Shown: positions 1-6,400 of the stretch, piece by piece
How positions within the stretch are numbered: position 1 is the stretch's first letter
Layout: the number at the start of each line of letters is the position of its first letter
DNA from: a candidate division TA06 bacterium
Lineage (GTDB): Bacteria; Hydrothermota; DG-26; E44-bin18; JADFOU01
Direction of reading: 5' to 3'
NCBI GenBank assembly: GCA_022562655.1
Contig: JADFOU010000109.1
Location: forward strand, 1-6,988
Length of the DNA stretch: 6,988 nucleotides
Translations under genes and position numbers: made by a program
The notes under the pieces: generated by a model
Told to the model about the DNA's origin: nothing
The model's input: only the letters and a program-made list of their open reading frames with translations
Databases searched by the model: none

Positions 1-18
1 AAGAAAAACAACTAACAC

Positions 19-174
19 TCACTTCTCAACCTTAATAATCTTAACATAAGGACTATTACCCATAGCCCTCTCCACATAATTAATTGCCTGTGAAGGAAAC
101 CTAAAATAAGGAGTGAGTGTACGGTTGTGCATCACTCTCTTCCCATTCCGTATATATACAATTACATATCCCAT
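19..174 (-). CDS. Small hypothetical protein, 51 aa
   Basis: I do not recognise this protein. The frame runs from ATG at 174 to TGA at 21..19, with a TAA three codons upstream in the same frame, so the start is well bounded. The product begins MGYVIVYIRNGKRVMHNRTL and ends with the basic stretch VKIIKVEK. It has no signal peptide, no membrane segment and no cysteine. Its mix of aromatic, basic and beta-branched residues looks like a small folded domain rather than noise. There is no clear Shine-Dalgarno upstream of 174, which lowers confidence. The DNA is AT-rich, unlike the efflux operon, and lies on the opposite strand, so it belongs to a different genetic context. It could also be a chance frame in non-coding DNA or the remnant of a longer gene. 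Confidence 0.42.
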   Translation of the reverse strand: MGYVIVYIRNGKRVMHNRTLTPYFRFPSQAINYVERAMGNSPYVKIIKVEK

Positions 175-196
175 TTTTGTTTATGTAATAATCATT

Positions 197-395
197 TCAT
201 ACACTCATTAAAATAATTCCCATAATTGAGATAAAACGAGTTGAAACTCCGACGATAAGAGCGATGCCTATAAGTAATAATCCCCACTCATTGAGAAAAT
301 TTACCCATGCAATATTTTGTGGTGATGCAAGCCACTGGAAAAATCCGGGAAACGTGGTAGCTCCATTAAGGTAACCGGTAGCTGTCCAACTCGGG
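197..395 (-). pseudogene. DoxX-family membrane protein, internal fragment
   Basis: Read on the minus strand, this stretch gives about 66 codons: PSWTATGYLNGATTFPGF, then FQWLASPQNIAWVNFLNEWG, then a hydrophobic segment with a GVSTRF turn, ending ILMSV and a stop at 199..197. From memory, the pattern of Trp near the start, GYL, FF.W.ASP, WVNFLNEWGL and a following membrane helix is characteristic of the DoxX family of four-helix membrane proteins, linked in some members to quinone or thiosulfate oxidation. Family members are usually about 130 residues or more. This piece lacks the N-terminal helix, because the frame runs into unrelated GC-rich DNA beyond about 395. It also lacks the C-terminal part, because it stops just where an aromatic-Pro segment and a last helix are expected. 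It is therefore a fragment, not a working gene. The family call is fairly secure; the exact right boundary is not. Confidence 0.68.
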
Positions 396-516
396 ATGCA
401 GCACGGGGGCGTGCCACGGCGCCGCGGCCGGAAAGAACGGCTTCAAGCTCTCGCTGCGCGGGTTCGATTACGATTGGGACCACAAGGCGATCACGCGGCA
501 GGCAGGCGGCAGGCGC
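382..516 (+). pseudogene. Planctomycete-type DUF1549 cytochrome-like protein, fragment
   Basis: This frame reads LSNSGCSTGACHGAAAGKNG, continues FKLSLRGFDYDWDHKAITRQ and ends AGGRR before TGA at 517..519. A TAG lies directly before it in frame (379..381). The motif C-x4-C-H-G-A followed by GK.GFKLSLRG.D and then TR.AGGRR is one I recognise from large secreted proteins of Planctomycetes and relatives that carry DUF1549/DUF1553 domains, where it forms a haem-type cysteine motif near the N-terminus. The full proteins are hundreds of residues long; only about 45 codons remain. High GC and GC-rich third positions set it apart from both the AT-rich DNA on its left and the operon on its right. It has no start codon of its own and no continuation, so it is a stranded piece of foreign or rearranged DNA. 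Confidence 0.66.
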
Positions 517-538
517 TGATTAAAAAAAGAGGTGTCTT

Positions 539-1795
539 ATGGAGAAAAAGTGGTTTCTCCCTGCTTTTTTCCTTTTCTCTATTGTTTTGCCCTTGGGTGT
601 TTGGGGAGAGGAGAGGCTTGATTTAGAGTCCTTGCTTCGTGAAGTTCGGGCACAGAATCCAGGGATTTTGGCTGCTCGTGAACGATGGCAGGCAGCAAAG
701 GCAAGGGTGCCCCAAATGAGAGCCCTTCCGAATCCTGTGGTCTCCTACACATTGAGGAATTCAGGAAACCCTTTTGATGAAATCACCGTAGGGGAAGACC
801 TGATGTCCATGAGGGGGTTTTCTGCCTCTCAAAAGATCCCCTTCCCGACAAAACTCCTCGCCAAGGGAAACATGGCATCTAAGACTGCCCGAAGGATGGA
901 GGAGATCGCTCGAGGAACGGAATTGAATGTCGTGGCAAGGCTAAAGATGGCCTACTACGACCTCTACCTCGCCCACCAATCCATCGAGACCATTTCGAAA
1001 AATAAAGATCTCTTAGAGAAGTTCGAGAAGACTACCGAAATCAGATATGCAGTAGGAAAAGGGATCCAGCAGGACGTACTCAAGGCTCAGGTGGAGGTTT
1101 CCCGTCTTTTAGAAAAACTCGCCCTGCTGGAAGAACGGAGAGGTAGGTTCGAAGCCCTGATAAACAGTCTGTTAAGCCGTCCACCCGAGACTCCCCTGGG
1201 CAGACCCGCAGAGATTGAAAAACAAACCTTTAAGTGGAGTCTGGAGGAGCTATATGAGATGGCATTGCTGGCGGCTCCTGCCCTAAAAGCAGCGAAGTAT
1301 GAGATAGAAAAAAACGAAGCCTCTCTGGCATTTTCCAAATGGAATTACTTCCCTGACCTCACTGTGAGCGCAGGGCGGATGGATCGGGGAGACTTTCCGG
1401 AGATCTGGATTTTCAATGTGGGGGTCTCTCTCCCCATCTACTTCTGGTCAAAGGAGAATTATGGTGTTCGGGAGGCCCGGTCCAACCTCGGATCTGCCCA
1501 ACAAGACTACGAAAATGTAAAACATCGCGTCCACTTCCACGTGAAGGACCTCTATCTCCGAGCTACGACCGCCAGTAAACTCGTAGACCTCATCGGCTCA
1601 GGCATCGTCCCCCTGGCGAGCCTCGCCCTCGAATCCGCCATTGCGGGGTATGAGGTGGGAAAGGTGGACTTTCTCACCCTCCTCGACAACTTCATCACTC
1701 TCCTTGATGACGAATTGGACTATTATGAGGAACTGGTGGACTATGAGAAGGCTCTCGCCCAGTTGGAGGCGGTGGTGGGAGTGGAACTGAACTAA
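539..1795 (+). CDS. TolC/OEP-family outer-membrane factor of a metal efflux system
   Basis: This 418-aa protein is the outer-membrane channel of the tripartite pump encoded downstream (CusC/CzcC role). It should trimerise into a beta-barrel plus a periplasmic alpha-helical tunnel that docks on the adaptor. An N-terminal signal peptide is visible: MEKK, a hydrophobic core to about residue 20, then VWG before EERLDLE. It has no lipobox cysteine, unlike E. coli CusC. Two OEP repeats follow, at about residues 25-212 and 232-415. Both have long heptad-like helices, and each has a family-typical turn: YAVGKGIQQDVLKAQ at 170-184 and YEVGKVDFLTLLDN at 371-384. Membrane-strand segments lie near 66-100 and 273-305. 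The start at 539 has the Shine-Dalgarno GAGGTG at 529-534, four bases away. Length is normal for the family. Substrate is inferred only from its neighbours. No promoter is visible, because unrelated gene fragments reach to about 20 bases before the start. Confidence 0.93.
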   Translation: MEKKWFLPAFFLFSIVLPLGVWGEERLDLESLLREVRAQNPGILAARERWQAAKARVPQMRALPNPVVSYTLRNSGNPFDEITVGEDLMSMRGFSASQKIPFPTKLLAKGNMASKTARRMEEIARGTELNVVARLKMAYYDLYLAHQSIETISKNKDLLEKFEKTTEIRYAVGKGIQQDVLKAQVEVSRLLEKLALLEERRGRFEALINSLLSRPPETPLGRPAEIEKQTFKWSLEELYEMALLAAPALKAAKYEIEKNEASLAFSKWNYFPDLTVSAGRMDRGDFPEIWIFNVGVSLPIYFWSKENYGVREARSNLGSAQQDYENVKHRVHFHVKDLYLRATTASKLVDLIGSGIVPLASLALESAIAGYEVGKVDFLTLLDNFITLLDDELDYYEELVDYEKALAQLEAVVGVELN

Positions 1796-1871
1796 CAATG
1801 CAAAATTAGAAAATCTAAAGATTTCTGCCATTTGTGCCAGTCTTTTTATTGGAATAATCAATGGATGATAT

Positions 1872-1933
1872 TGTAGGGGCAGACCTAAGTGTCTGCCCAA
1901 CCCCGAGGGCGAACACACAGGTTCGCCCCTACA
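1872..1933. repeat. Double-hairpin palindromic repeat element
   Basis: The outer arms TGTAGGGGC (1872-1880) and GCCCCTACA (1925-1933) are perfect inverted repeats. Inside are two perfect 8-bp hairpins with 6-base loops: GGGCAGAC/GTCTGCCC (1877-1884 and 1891-1898) and GGGCGAAC/GTTCGCCC (1907-1914 and 1921-1928). The outer stem shares bases with the inner ones, so two alternative folds compete. Elements of this general form (TGTAGGGGC, then a G-A-C or G-A-A-C arm) recur, as I recall, in intergenic DNA of many environmental bacteria, so this is probably one copy of a dispersed REP/MITE-like family. In an mRNA it could slow 3' exonucleases or affect read-through into the adaptor gene; that role is inferred. 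Without a T-run it is not a standard terminator. Confidence 0.82.
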
Positions 1934-1976
1934 GTGAAGGCAACCATATTCTACACCACCAAAAATTTAAAAGTTC

Positions 1977-1983
1977 AAGGAGG
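1977..1983 (+). promoter_or_regulatory. Shine-Dalgarno AAGGAGG that fixes the adaptor start
   Basis: A near-perfect ribosome binding site lies six bases before ATG at 1990. It decides between the lipoprotein start at 1990 and the much earlier in-frame ATG at 1861. A second ATG at 1985 is too close to this site and encodes only Met-Arg-stop in another frame. Confidence 0.88.
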
Positions 1984-1989
1984 TATGAG

Positions 1990-3261
1990 ATGAAGAAAAT
2001 CCTTTTCTTGCTGATTTTGACACTTCCCTTTCTTCTCATGAGTTGTGGTCAAGGAAATAAGGCAGGGAACGGGGGACACGAAGGACATCAAGAGGTGGCA
2101 AAGAAGAAGGGGGAAGCACAGTATCACTGCCCCATGCACCCGACCTTCATCTCTGACCAACCCGGAGAGTGTCCCATCTGCCAGATGACTCTGGTGGCCA
2201 TCGAGGAAGAAGAAGAGGAGATGGAATTCCACGCTGAAATAGGACGGGCGACAGTGCGGATCAGCCTGGAGAAACAGCAACTCATTGGCGTAAAGACCGA
2301 GGAGGTGATTGTCCGTCCCCTCTCCAAGACCATCCGAACGGTTGGGAGGGTGGATTATGATGAGACCCGTCTCTACCATGCCCATACAAAATTGACCGGC
2401 TGGGTGGAGGAACTCTATGTGGACCATGTTGGGCAACGGGTCGAAAAGGGTCAACCCCTCCTCACCCTCTACAGCCCGGATCTGGTCTCCACCCAGGAGG
2501 AATACCTTCTGGCTTTGAAAGCTCAGGAAACCCTGTCGAAGGCTCCCTTTGATGAGATCTCCTCTGGAGGAAAGTCTCTCCTGGAAGCAACCCGCCGTCG
2601 CCTTCTCCTTTGGAATATCACCGAAGACCAAATTCGACAACTGGAGCGAAGCAGAAAAGTTCCGACGACCACAATCCTACACTCCCACCACGAAGGGTAT
2701 GTCGTGGAGATGATGGCACGACATGGGCTCTTTATCTCTCCGGGAATGCACCTCTATGTGATCGCCGACCTCTCCACCGTCTGGATCTACGCCGATATCT
2801 ACGAATATGAGGTCCCCTTCATCCACGAGGGACAGGAAGCACGGGTCTCCCTCCCCTATTCCCCGGGAGAGGTTCTCATAGGGAAGTTGACCTATATATA
2901 CCCCACGCTGGATCCCAAGACCCGGACGGTGAAGGTTCGGCTGGAGTTCCTCAACTCAGAGGGCAGACTGAAGCCGGAGATGTATGCCCATGTCCAGATC
3001 GAGGCAGATATAGGGAGCAAACTGGCTCTCCCCGAGGGGGCCGTTCTGGACACAGGAATCCGGCAGGTGGTCTTCGTAGATCAAGGAGACGGGAAGTTCG
3101 AGCCCCGAGAGGTCAAACTGGGGGCAAGAGTGGACCACTATTTTGAGGTGCTGGAAGGGATTTCTGAAGGGGAGCGGGTCGTGACCAGTGCCAACTTCCT
3201 CATAGATTCGGAGAGCAAACTCCGGGCTGCCGTCAAGGCCGCAACCGGACATCAACATTAG
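1990..3261 (+). CDS. cusB: CusB-type periplasmic adaptor lipoprotein with N-terminal heavy-metal-binding domain
   Basis: This 423-aa membrane-fusion protein links the RND pump to the outer-membrane channel. A lipoprotein signal is clear: MKK, a hydrophobic core, then LMSC with Cys19 as the predicted lipid site. A short His/Gly/Lys linker (HEGH, 30-33) leads to a heavy-metal-binding domain at 45-69, YHCPMHP with Cys47, His50 and then CPICQM with Cys61 and Cys64. A Glu run follows (72-77). Adaptor domains come next: beta-barrel and lipoyl halves around 84-165, a helical hairpin about 166-222, the returning lipoyl half with GYVVEMMARHGLFISPG (236-252), the strongly CusB-like ADLSTVWIYADIYEYEVPFI (259-278), and a membrane-proximal domain from about 343 to 408 that ends near SESKLR. 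The C-terminus is HQH. By family knowledge, this domain type may hand metal to the pump, the job done in E. coli by CusF and by methionines at the CusB N-terminus. No cusF is seen here. Metal choice follows from the pump next door. Confidence 0.94.
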   Translation: MKKILFLLILTLPFLLMSCGQGNKAGNGGHEGHQEVAKKKGEAQYHCPMHPTFISDQPGECPICQMTLVAIEEEEEEMEFHAEIGRATVRISLEKQQLIGVKTEEVIVRPLSKTIRTVGRVDYDETRLYHAHTKLTGWVEELYVDHVGQRVEKGQPLLTLYSPDLVSTQEEYLLALKAQETLSKAPFDEISSGGKSLLEATRRRLLLWNITEDQIRQLERSRKVPTTTILHSHHEGYVVEMMARHGLFISPGMHLYVIADLSTVWIYADIYEYEVPFIHEGQEARVSLPYSPGEVLIGKLTYIYPTLDPKTRTVKVRLEFLNSEGRLKPEMYAHVQIEADIGSKLALPEGAVLDTGIRQVVFVDQGDGKFEPREVKLGARVDHYFEVLEGISEGERVVTSANFLIDSESKLRAAVKAATGHQH

Positions 3262-3269
3262 GAAAAACA

Positions 3270-3297
3270 GTGATTGGTGATTGGTGAATGATGAATG
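3270..3297. repeat. Imperfect heptamer tandem repeat (GTGATTG family)
   Basis: Four consecutive 7-base units are visible: GTGATTG, GTGATTG, GTGAATG and ATGAATG. They begin nine bases after the adaptor stop codon. I recall GTGATTGGTGATTGG tracts as common interspersed DNA in many uncultured bacterial genomes, so it is probably one copy of a dispersed family rather than a protein-binding site particular to this operon. Confidence 0.75.
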
Positions 3298-3300
3298 GTA

Positions 3301-3327
3301 AATTCAAAATTCAAATTTCACTTTGAA
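3301..3327. repeat. AATTCAA heptamer repeat with small hairpin
   Basis: AATTCAA occurs twice in tandem (3301-3307 and 3308-3314), followed by a diverged unit, ATTTCAC. The end of this tract pairs as TTCAAA (3310-3315) with TTTGAA (3322-3327). It adjoins the GTGATTG array in the same 7-base register, offset by three bases, and may be part of one composite element. Confidence 0.65.
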
Positions 3328-3377
3328 AAATAACATGCAGCACTCAGCGATGAGTTTTCAGGACTACGCTGATATCT

Positions 3378-3401
3378 ATAAGCTGACGGCTGTTCGCTTA
3401 T
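3378..3401 (+). other. Small hairpin just upstream of the pump ribosome binding site
   Basis: ATAAGC (3378-3383) and GCTTAT (3396-3401) are inverted repeats around a 12-base loop, TGACGGCTGTTC. The stem ends two bases before the Shine-Dalgarno at 3404. It might modulate access to that site, but a 6-bp AT-containing stem is weak and could be chance or part of another dispersed repeat. Confidence 0.35.
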
Positions 3402-3416
3402 CCAAAGGAGTTTATC

Positions 3417-6400
3417 ATGATTGAAAAAGTGATCGAGTGGTCGGTCAAGAATCGTTTTTTCGTCTTCCTTGGCACCGTGAGTGCCATCGCCCTGGGGCTC
3501 TGGTCCCTCTACAATATTCCATTAGACGCCATCCCCGACCTCTCTGATGTCCAGGTCATTGTCTTCACCGAATGGCCCGGAAGAAGCCCTGACCTGATGG
3601 AGGACCAGATCACCTATCCCATCGTCACCTCCATGATTGCTGCTCCTAAGGTGAGTGTGGTCCGTGGATACTCCTTCTTCGGCCTCTCCTTCGTCTATGT
3701 CATCTTCGAGGACGGCACGGACATCTACTGGGCAAGATCCCGTATCTTGGAATATCTCAGCAAGATTACCGGGAACCTTCCCCCAGGGGTTAACCCCGTA
3801 TTAGGACCGGATGCGACGGGAGTCGGCTGGGTCTTCGAGTATGCCCTCATCGACACATCGGGTCAGCATGATCTCGCAGAACTGAGGACCTTTCAGGACT
3901 GGTATCTCCGCTACTGGCTGGAATCGGTTCCGGGAGTTTCAGAGGTCGCCTCCGTAGGCGGGTTTGTGAAGCAGTATCAGGTGAATATCGACCCCGACGC
4001 TCTCGCTGCCTACAACATCCCCCTCAAGCATGTCATCATGTCCATTCAGCGCTCCAACAATGATGTGGGTGGACGGGTGATTGAGATGGCAGAGACCGAG
4101 TATATGGTCCGGGGCAGGGGATACATCAAATCCCTCGAGGATGTAGAAAATGTCCCCATTGGTCTCAATCCAAATACAGGGACACCTGTCCTGGTAAAGG
4201 ACATCGCACGAGTCCAATTCGGACCGGACATGCGTCGGGGGGCTGCTGAATTTAATGGAATGGGAGAAGTGGTCGGAGGCATCGTGGTGATGCGCTATGG
4301 CGAGAACGCCTTGAAGGTCATTGACCGGATCAAGGCAAAATTGGAAGAGGTGAAGCCTGCCTTCCCACCTGGAGTGGAGATCGTCACAACCTATGACCGC
4401 TCCGGTCTCATCCACAGATCCATCAAGACCCTCGCCCGCAAACTCTTCGAGGAGATGCTCATCGTGAGTCTCGTCATCATCTTCTTCCTCTGGCACTTCC
4501 GGAGCGCCCTCGTCCCCATCCTCACCCTCCCCATTGCAGCCCTCCTCTCCTTCGTTCCGATGATCTCTATGAACCTCACCTCAAATGTGATGTCCCTGGG
4601 AGGGATCGCCATCGCCATCGGGGCGATGGTGGATGCGGCTGTCATTATGGTGGAGAACGGTCACAAACGCCTTGAGGAGTGGGAGCGTGGGGGGAAGAAG
4701 GGAGATCGTTCCGAGGTCCTCCTCCACGCCACCCAGGAGGTGGGGCGTCCCCTCTTCTTCTCCCTCCTGGTCATCGCCGTCTCCTTTATGCCCATCTTTG
4801 CCTTAGAAGCCCAGGAGGGGCGTCTTTTCAAGCCTTTAGCCTTTACCAAGAATTTCTCTATGCTCTTCGCCGCCCTCCTCGCCATCACCCTCGTCCCCGT
4901 CCTGATGCAGATCTTTGTCAAGCCTGGTCGCAATCGGAGATTCGGACCCAAATTCCTCTCCCGTCCCCTCAACTTTCTGATCGCCGGAACCATCCACCAT
5001 GAAGATCGTCATCCCGTGAGCCAGTTCCTCTTTCGAACCTACGAACCCGTCCTGGAGCGGATCCTCAGATGGCGAAAAACGGCAATAATCGTCTCTGGAC
5101 TTATAGTCCTCTCTGCCATCCCGGTCTATCTCCGTCTGGGATCGGAGTTCATGCCCCCGTTAAATGAAGGAGACATCCTCTACATGCCAACAACCCTCCC
5201 GGGGATCTCTATCGAGACAGCCCGCCAGTGGCTCCAAGTCCAGGATAAAATTCTTAAATCCTTCCCTGAAGTTGAGACCGTCTTCGGGAAGATCGGCAGG
5301 GCGCGTACTCCGACAGACCCAGCCCCCCTCTCCATGGTGGAAACGACGGTTCATCTGAAACCCCATGAGGAGTGGCCTCCAATTCATCACGAACGATGGT
5401 ATTCCTCCTGGGCTCCATCCTGGCTAAAACCTCTCTTTGCTCTCCTCTGGCCCGAGGAAAAACCCCGAACCTGGGAGGAACTGATCAATGCGATGGATCG
5501 GAAGATGCGCTTTCCCGGAACGACCAACGCCTGGACCATGCCCATCAAGACCCGGATTGATATGCTCACCACAGGGATCCGAACGCCCATCGGGATCAAG
5601 GTCTATGGTCCTGACCTGAAAATCATCCAGGAGATCGGCGAACATATTGAGGGGATCCTGCCCCAGATCGAGGGGACCCGGTCCGTCTATGCCGACCGGG
5701 TCACCGGAGGCTACTTCCTGGACTTCAACATCCGCCGTGAAGAGGCAGCCCGCTATGGACTGACGGTTGGGGACGTGGAGGATGTCATCGAGACCGCTGT
5801 GGGGGGAAAGAACATCTCCGTCACCATTGAGGGTCGGGAGCGATATCCTATCAACGTCCGTTATGCGAGAGAACTCCGGGACAATCCTGAAAAACTGAAG
5901 CGGATTTTGGTCGCCACTCCAACCGGGGCCCAAATCCCCATGGGGCAGTTGGCGGAGATCCGGTTAACCACGGGAGCTCCCGTCATCAAAAACGAGAACG
6001 GGATGCTCACCGGGTGGATCTATGTGGACCTCACCGGTCGGGATATCGGGAGTTATGTCAAAGAAGCAAAGACTCTGATCCGTAAAGAGGTCGAACTCCC
6101 GCCGGGCTACTACCTGGGCTGGAGCGGGCAGTTTGAATATATGGAGAGGGCGATGAAGCGGTTGACCTTTGTTCTCCCCTTCACCCTCTTCATCATCTTC
6201 GTCCTCCTCTACATCAACACCCGCTCGGTGATCAAGACGGGAATCGTCCTCTTAGCCGTCCCCTTCTCCCTGGTGGGCGCCGTCTGGTTTCTCTATCTTC
6301 TGGGATACAATATGTCCATCGCCGTCTGGGTCGGAATGATCGCCCTGGCAGGGGTGGATGCGGAGACCGGCGTCGTGATGCTCCTCTACCTTGACCTCGC

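Larger units (their letters stand above)
1796..1989 (+). other. 194-base spacer between outer-membrane factor and adaptor genes
   Basis: The spacer has three parts. The first is AT-rich (1796-1871), with a weak 6-bp hairpin AAATCT-AA-AGATTT at 1811-1824 that lacks the G+C stem and trailing T-run of a Rho-independent terminator. The second is the double palindrome at 1872-1933. The third is an A-rich leader (1934-1976) running to the adaptor's Shine-Dalgarno. The adaptor frame stays open back to 1861 across the palindrome, but that stretch encodes no recognisable protein. I see no convincing promoter, so the adaptor is probably transcribed from upstream. Confidence 0.6.
3262..3416 (+). other. 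155-base spacer between adaptor and pump genes
   Basis: The spacer holds heptamer repeats (3270-3327), an unstructured stretch, a small hairpin (3378-3401) and the pump's Shine-Dalgarno AAAGGAG (3404-3410), six bases before ATG 3417. No strong terminator or obvious promoter is visible, so read-through from the adaptor gene is the simplest model. The pump's good ribosome site lets it be translated independently. Confidence 0.6.

Noticed and set aside
301..483. 60-codon minus-strand frame
   Set aside because: It runs through the DoxX fragment in the wrong frame and through the DUF1549 fragment antisense; no family resemblance.
396..626. 76-codon plus-strand frame across the GC-rich segment into the outer-membrane factor gene
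   Set aside because: It is out of frame with both the DUF1549-like fragment and the efflux gene, is rich in Arg as expected of shifted GC-rich DNA, and crosses a clear junction.
1811..1824. Terminator between the channel and adaptor genes
   Set aside because: The stem is only 6 bp, AT-rich and lacks a trailing T-run; the later TTTTTATT is too far away.
1861..1989. Longer adaptor beginning at the in-frame ATG at 1861
   Set aside because: The extra 43 residues are encoded by the palindromic repeat and its flank. They would bury the lipoprotein signal, and the strong Shine-Dalgarno sits before 1990.
1975..2640. Long minus-strand open frame (221 codons) opposite the adaptor
   Set aside because: It is an antisense shadow of a strongly supported gene, with no recognisable motif or ribosome site. 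Similar shadows at 3939-4496 and 5424-5933 opposite the pump were dismissed for the same reason.
3270..3327. CRISPR array
   Set aside because: The repeats are 7 bases long, directly adjacent and without spacers; no cas gene is nearby.
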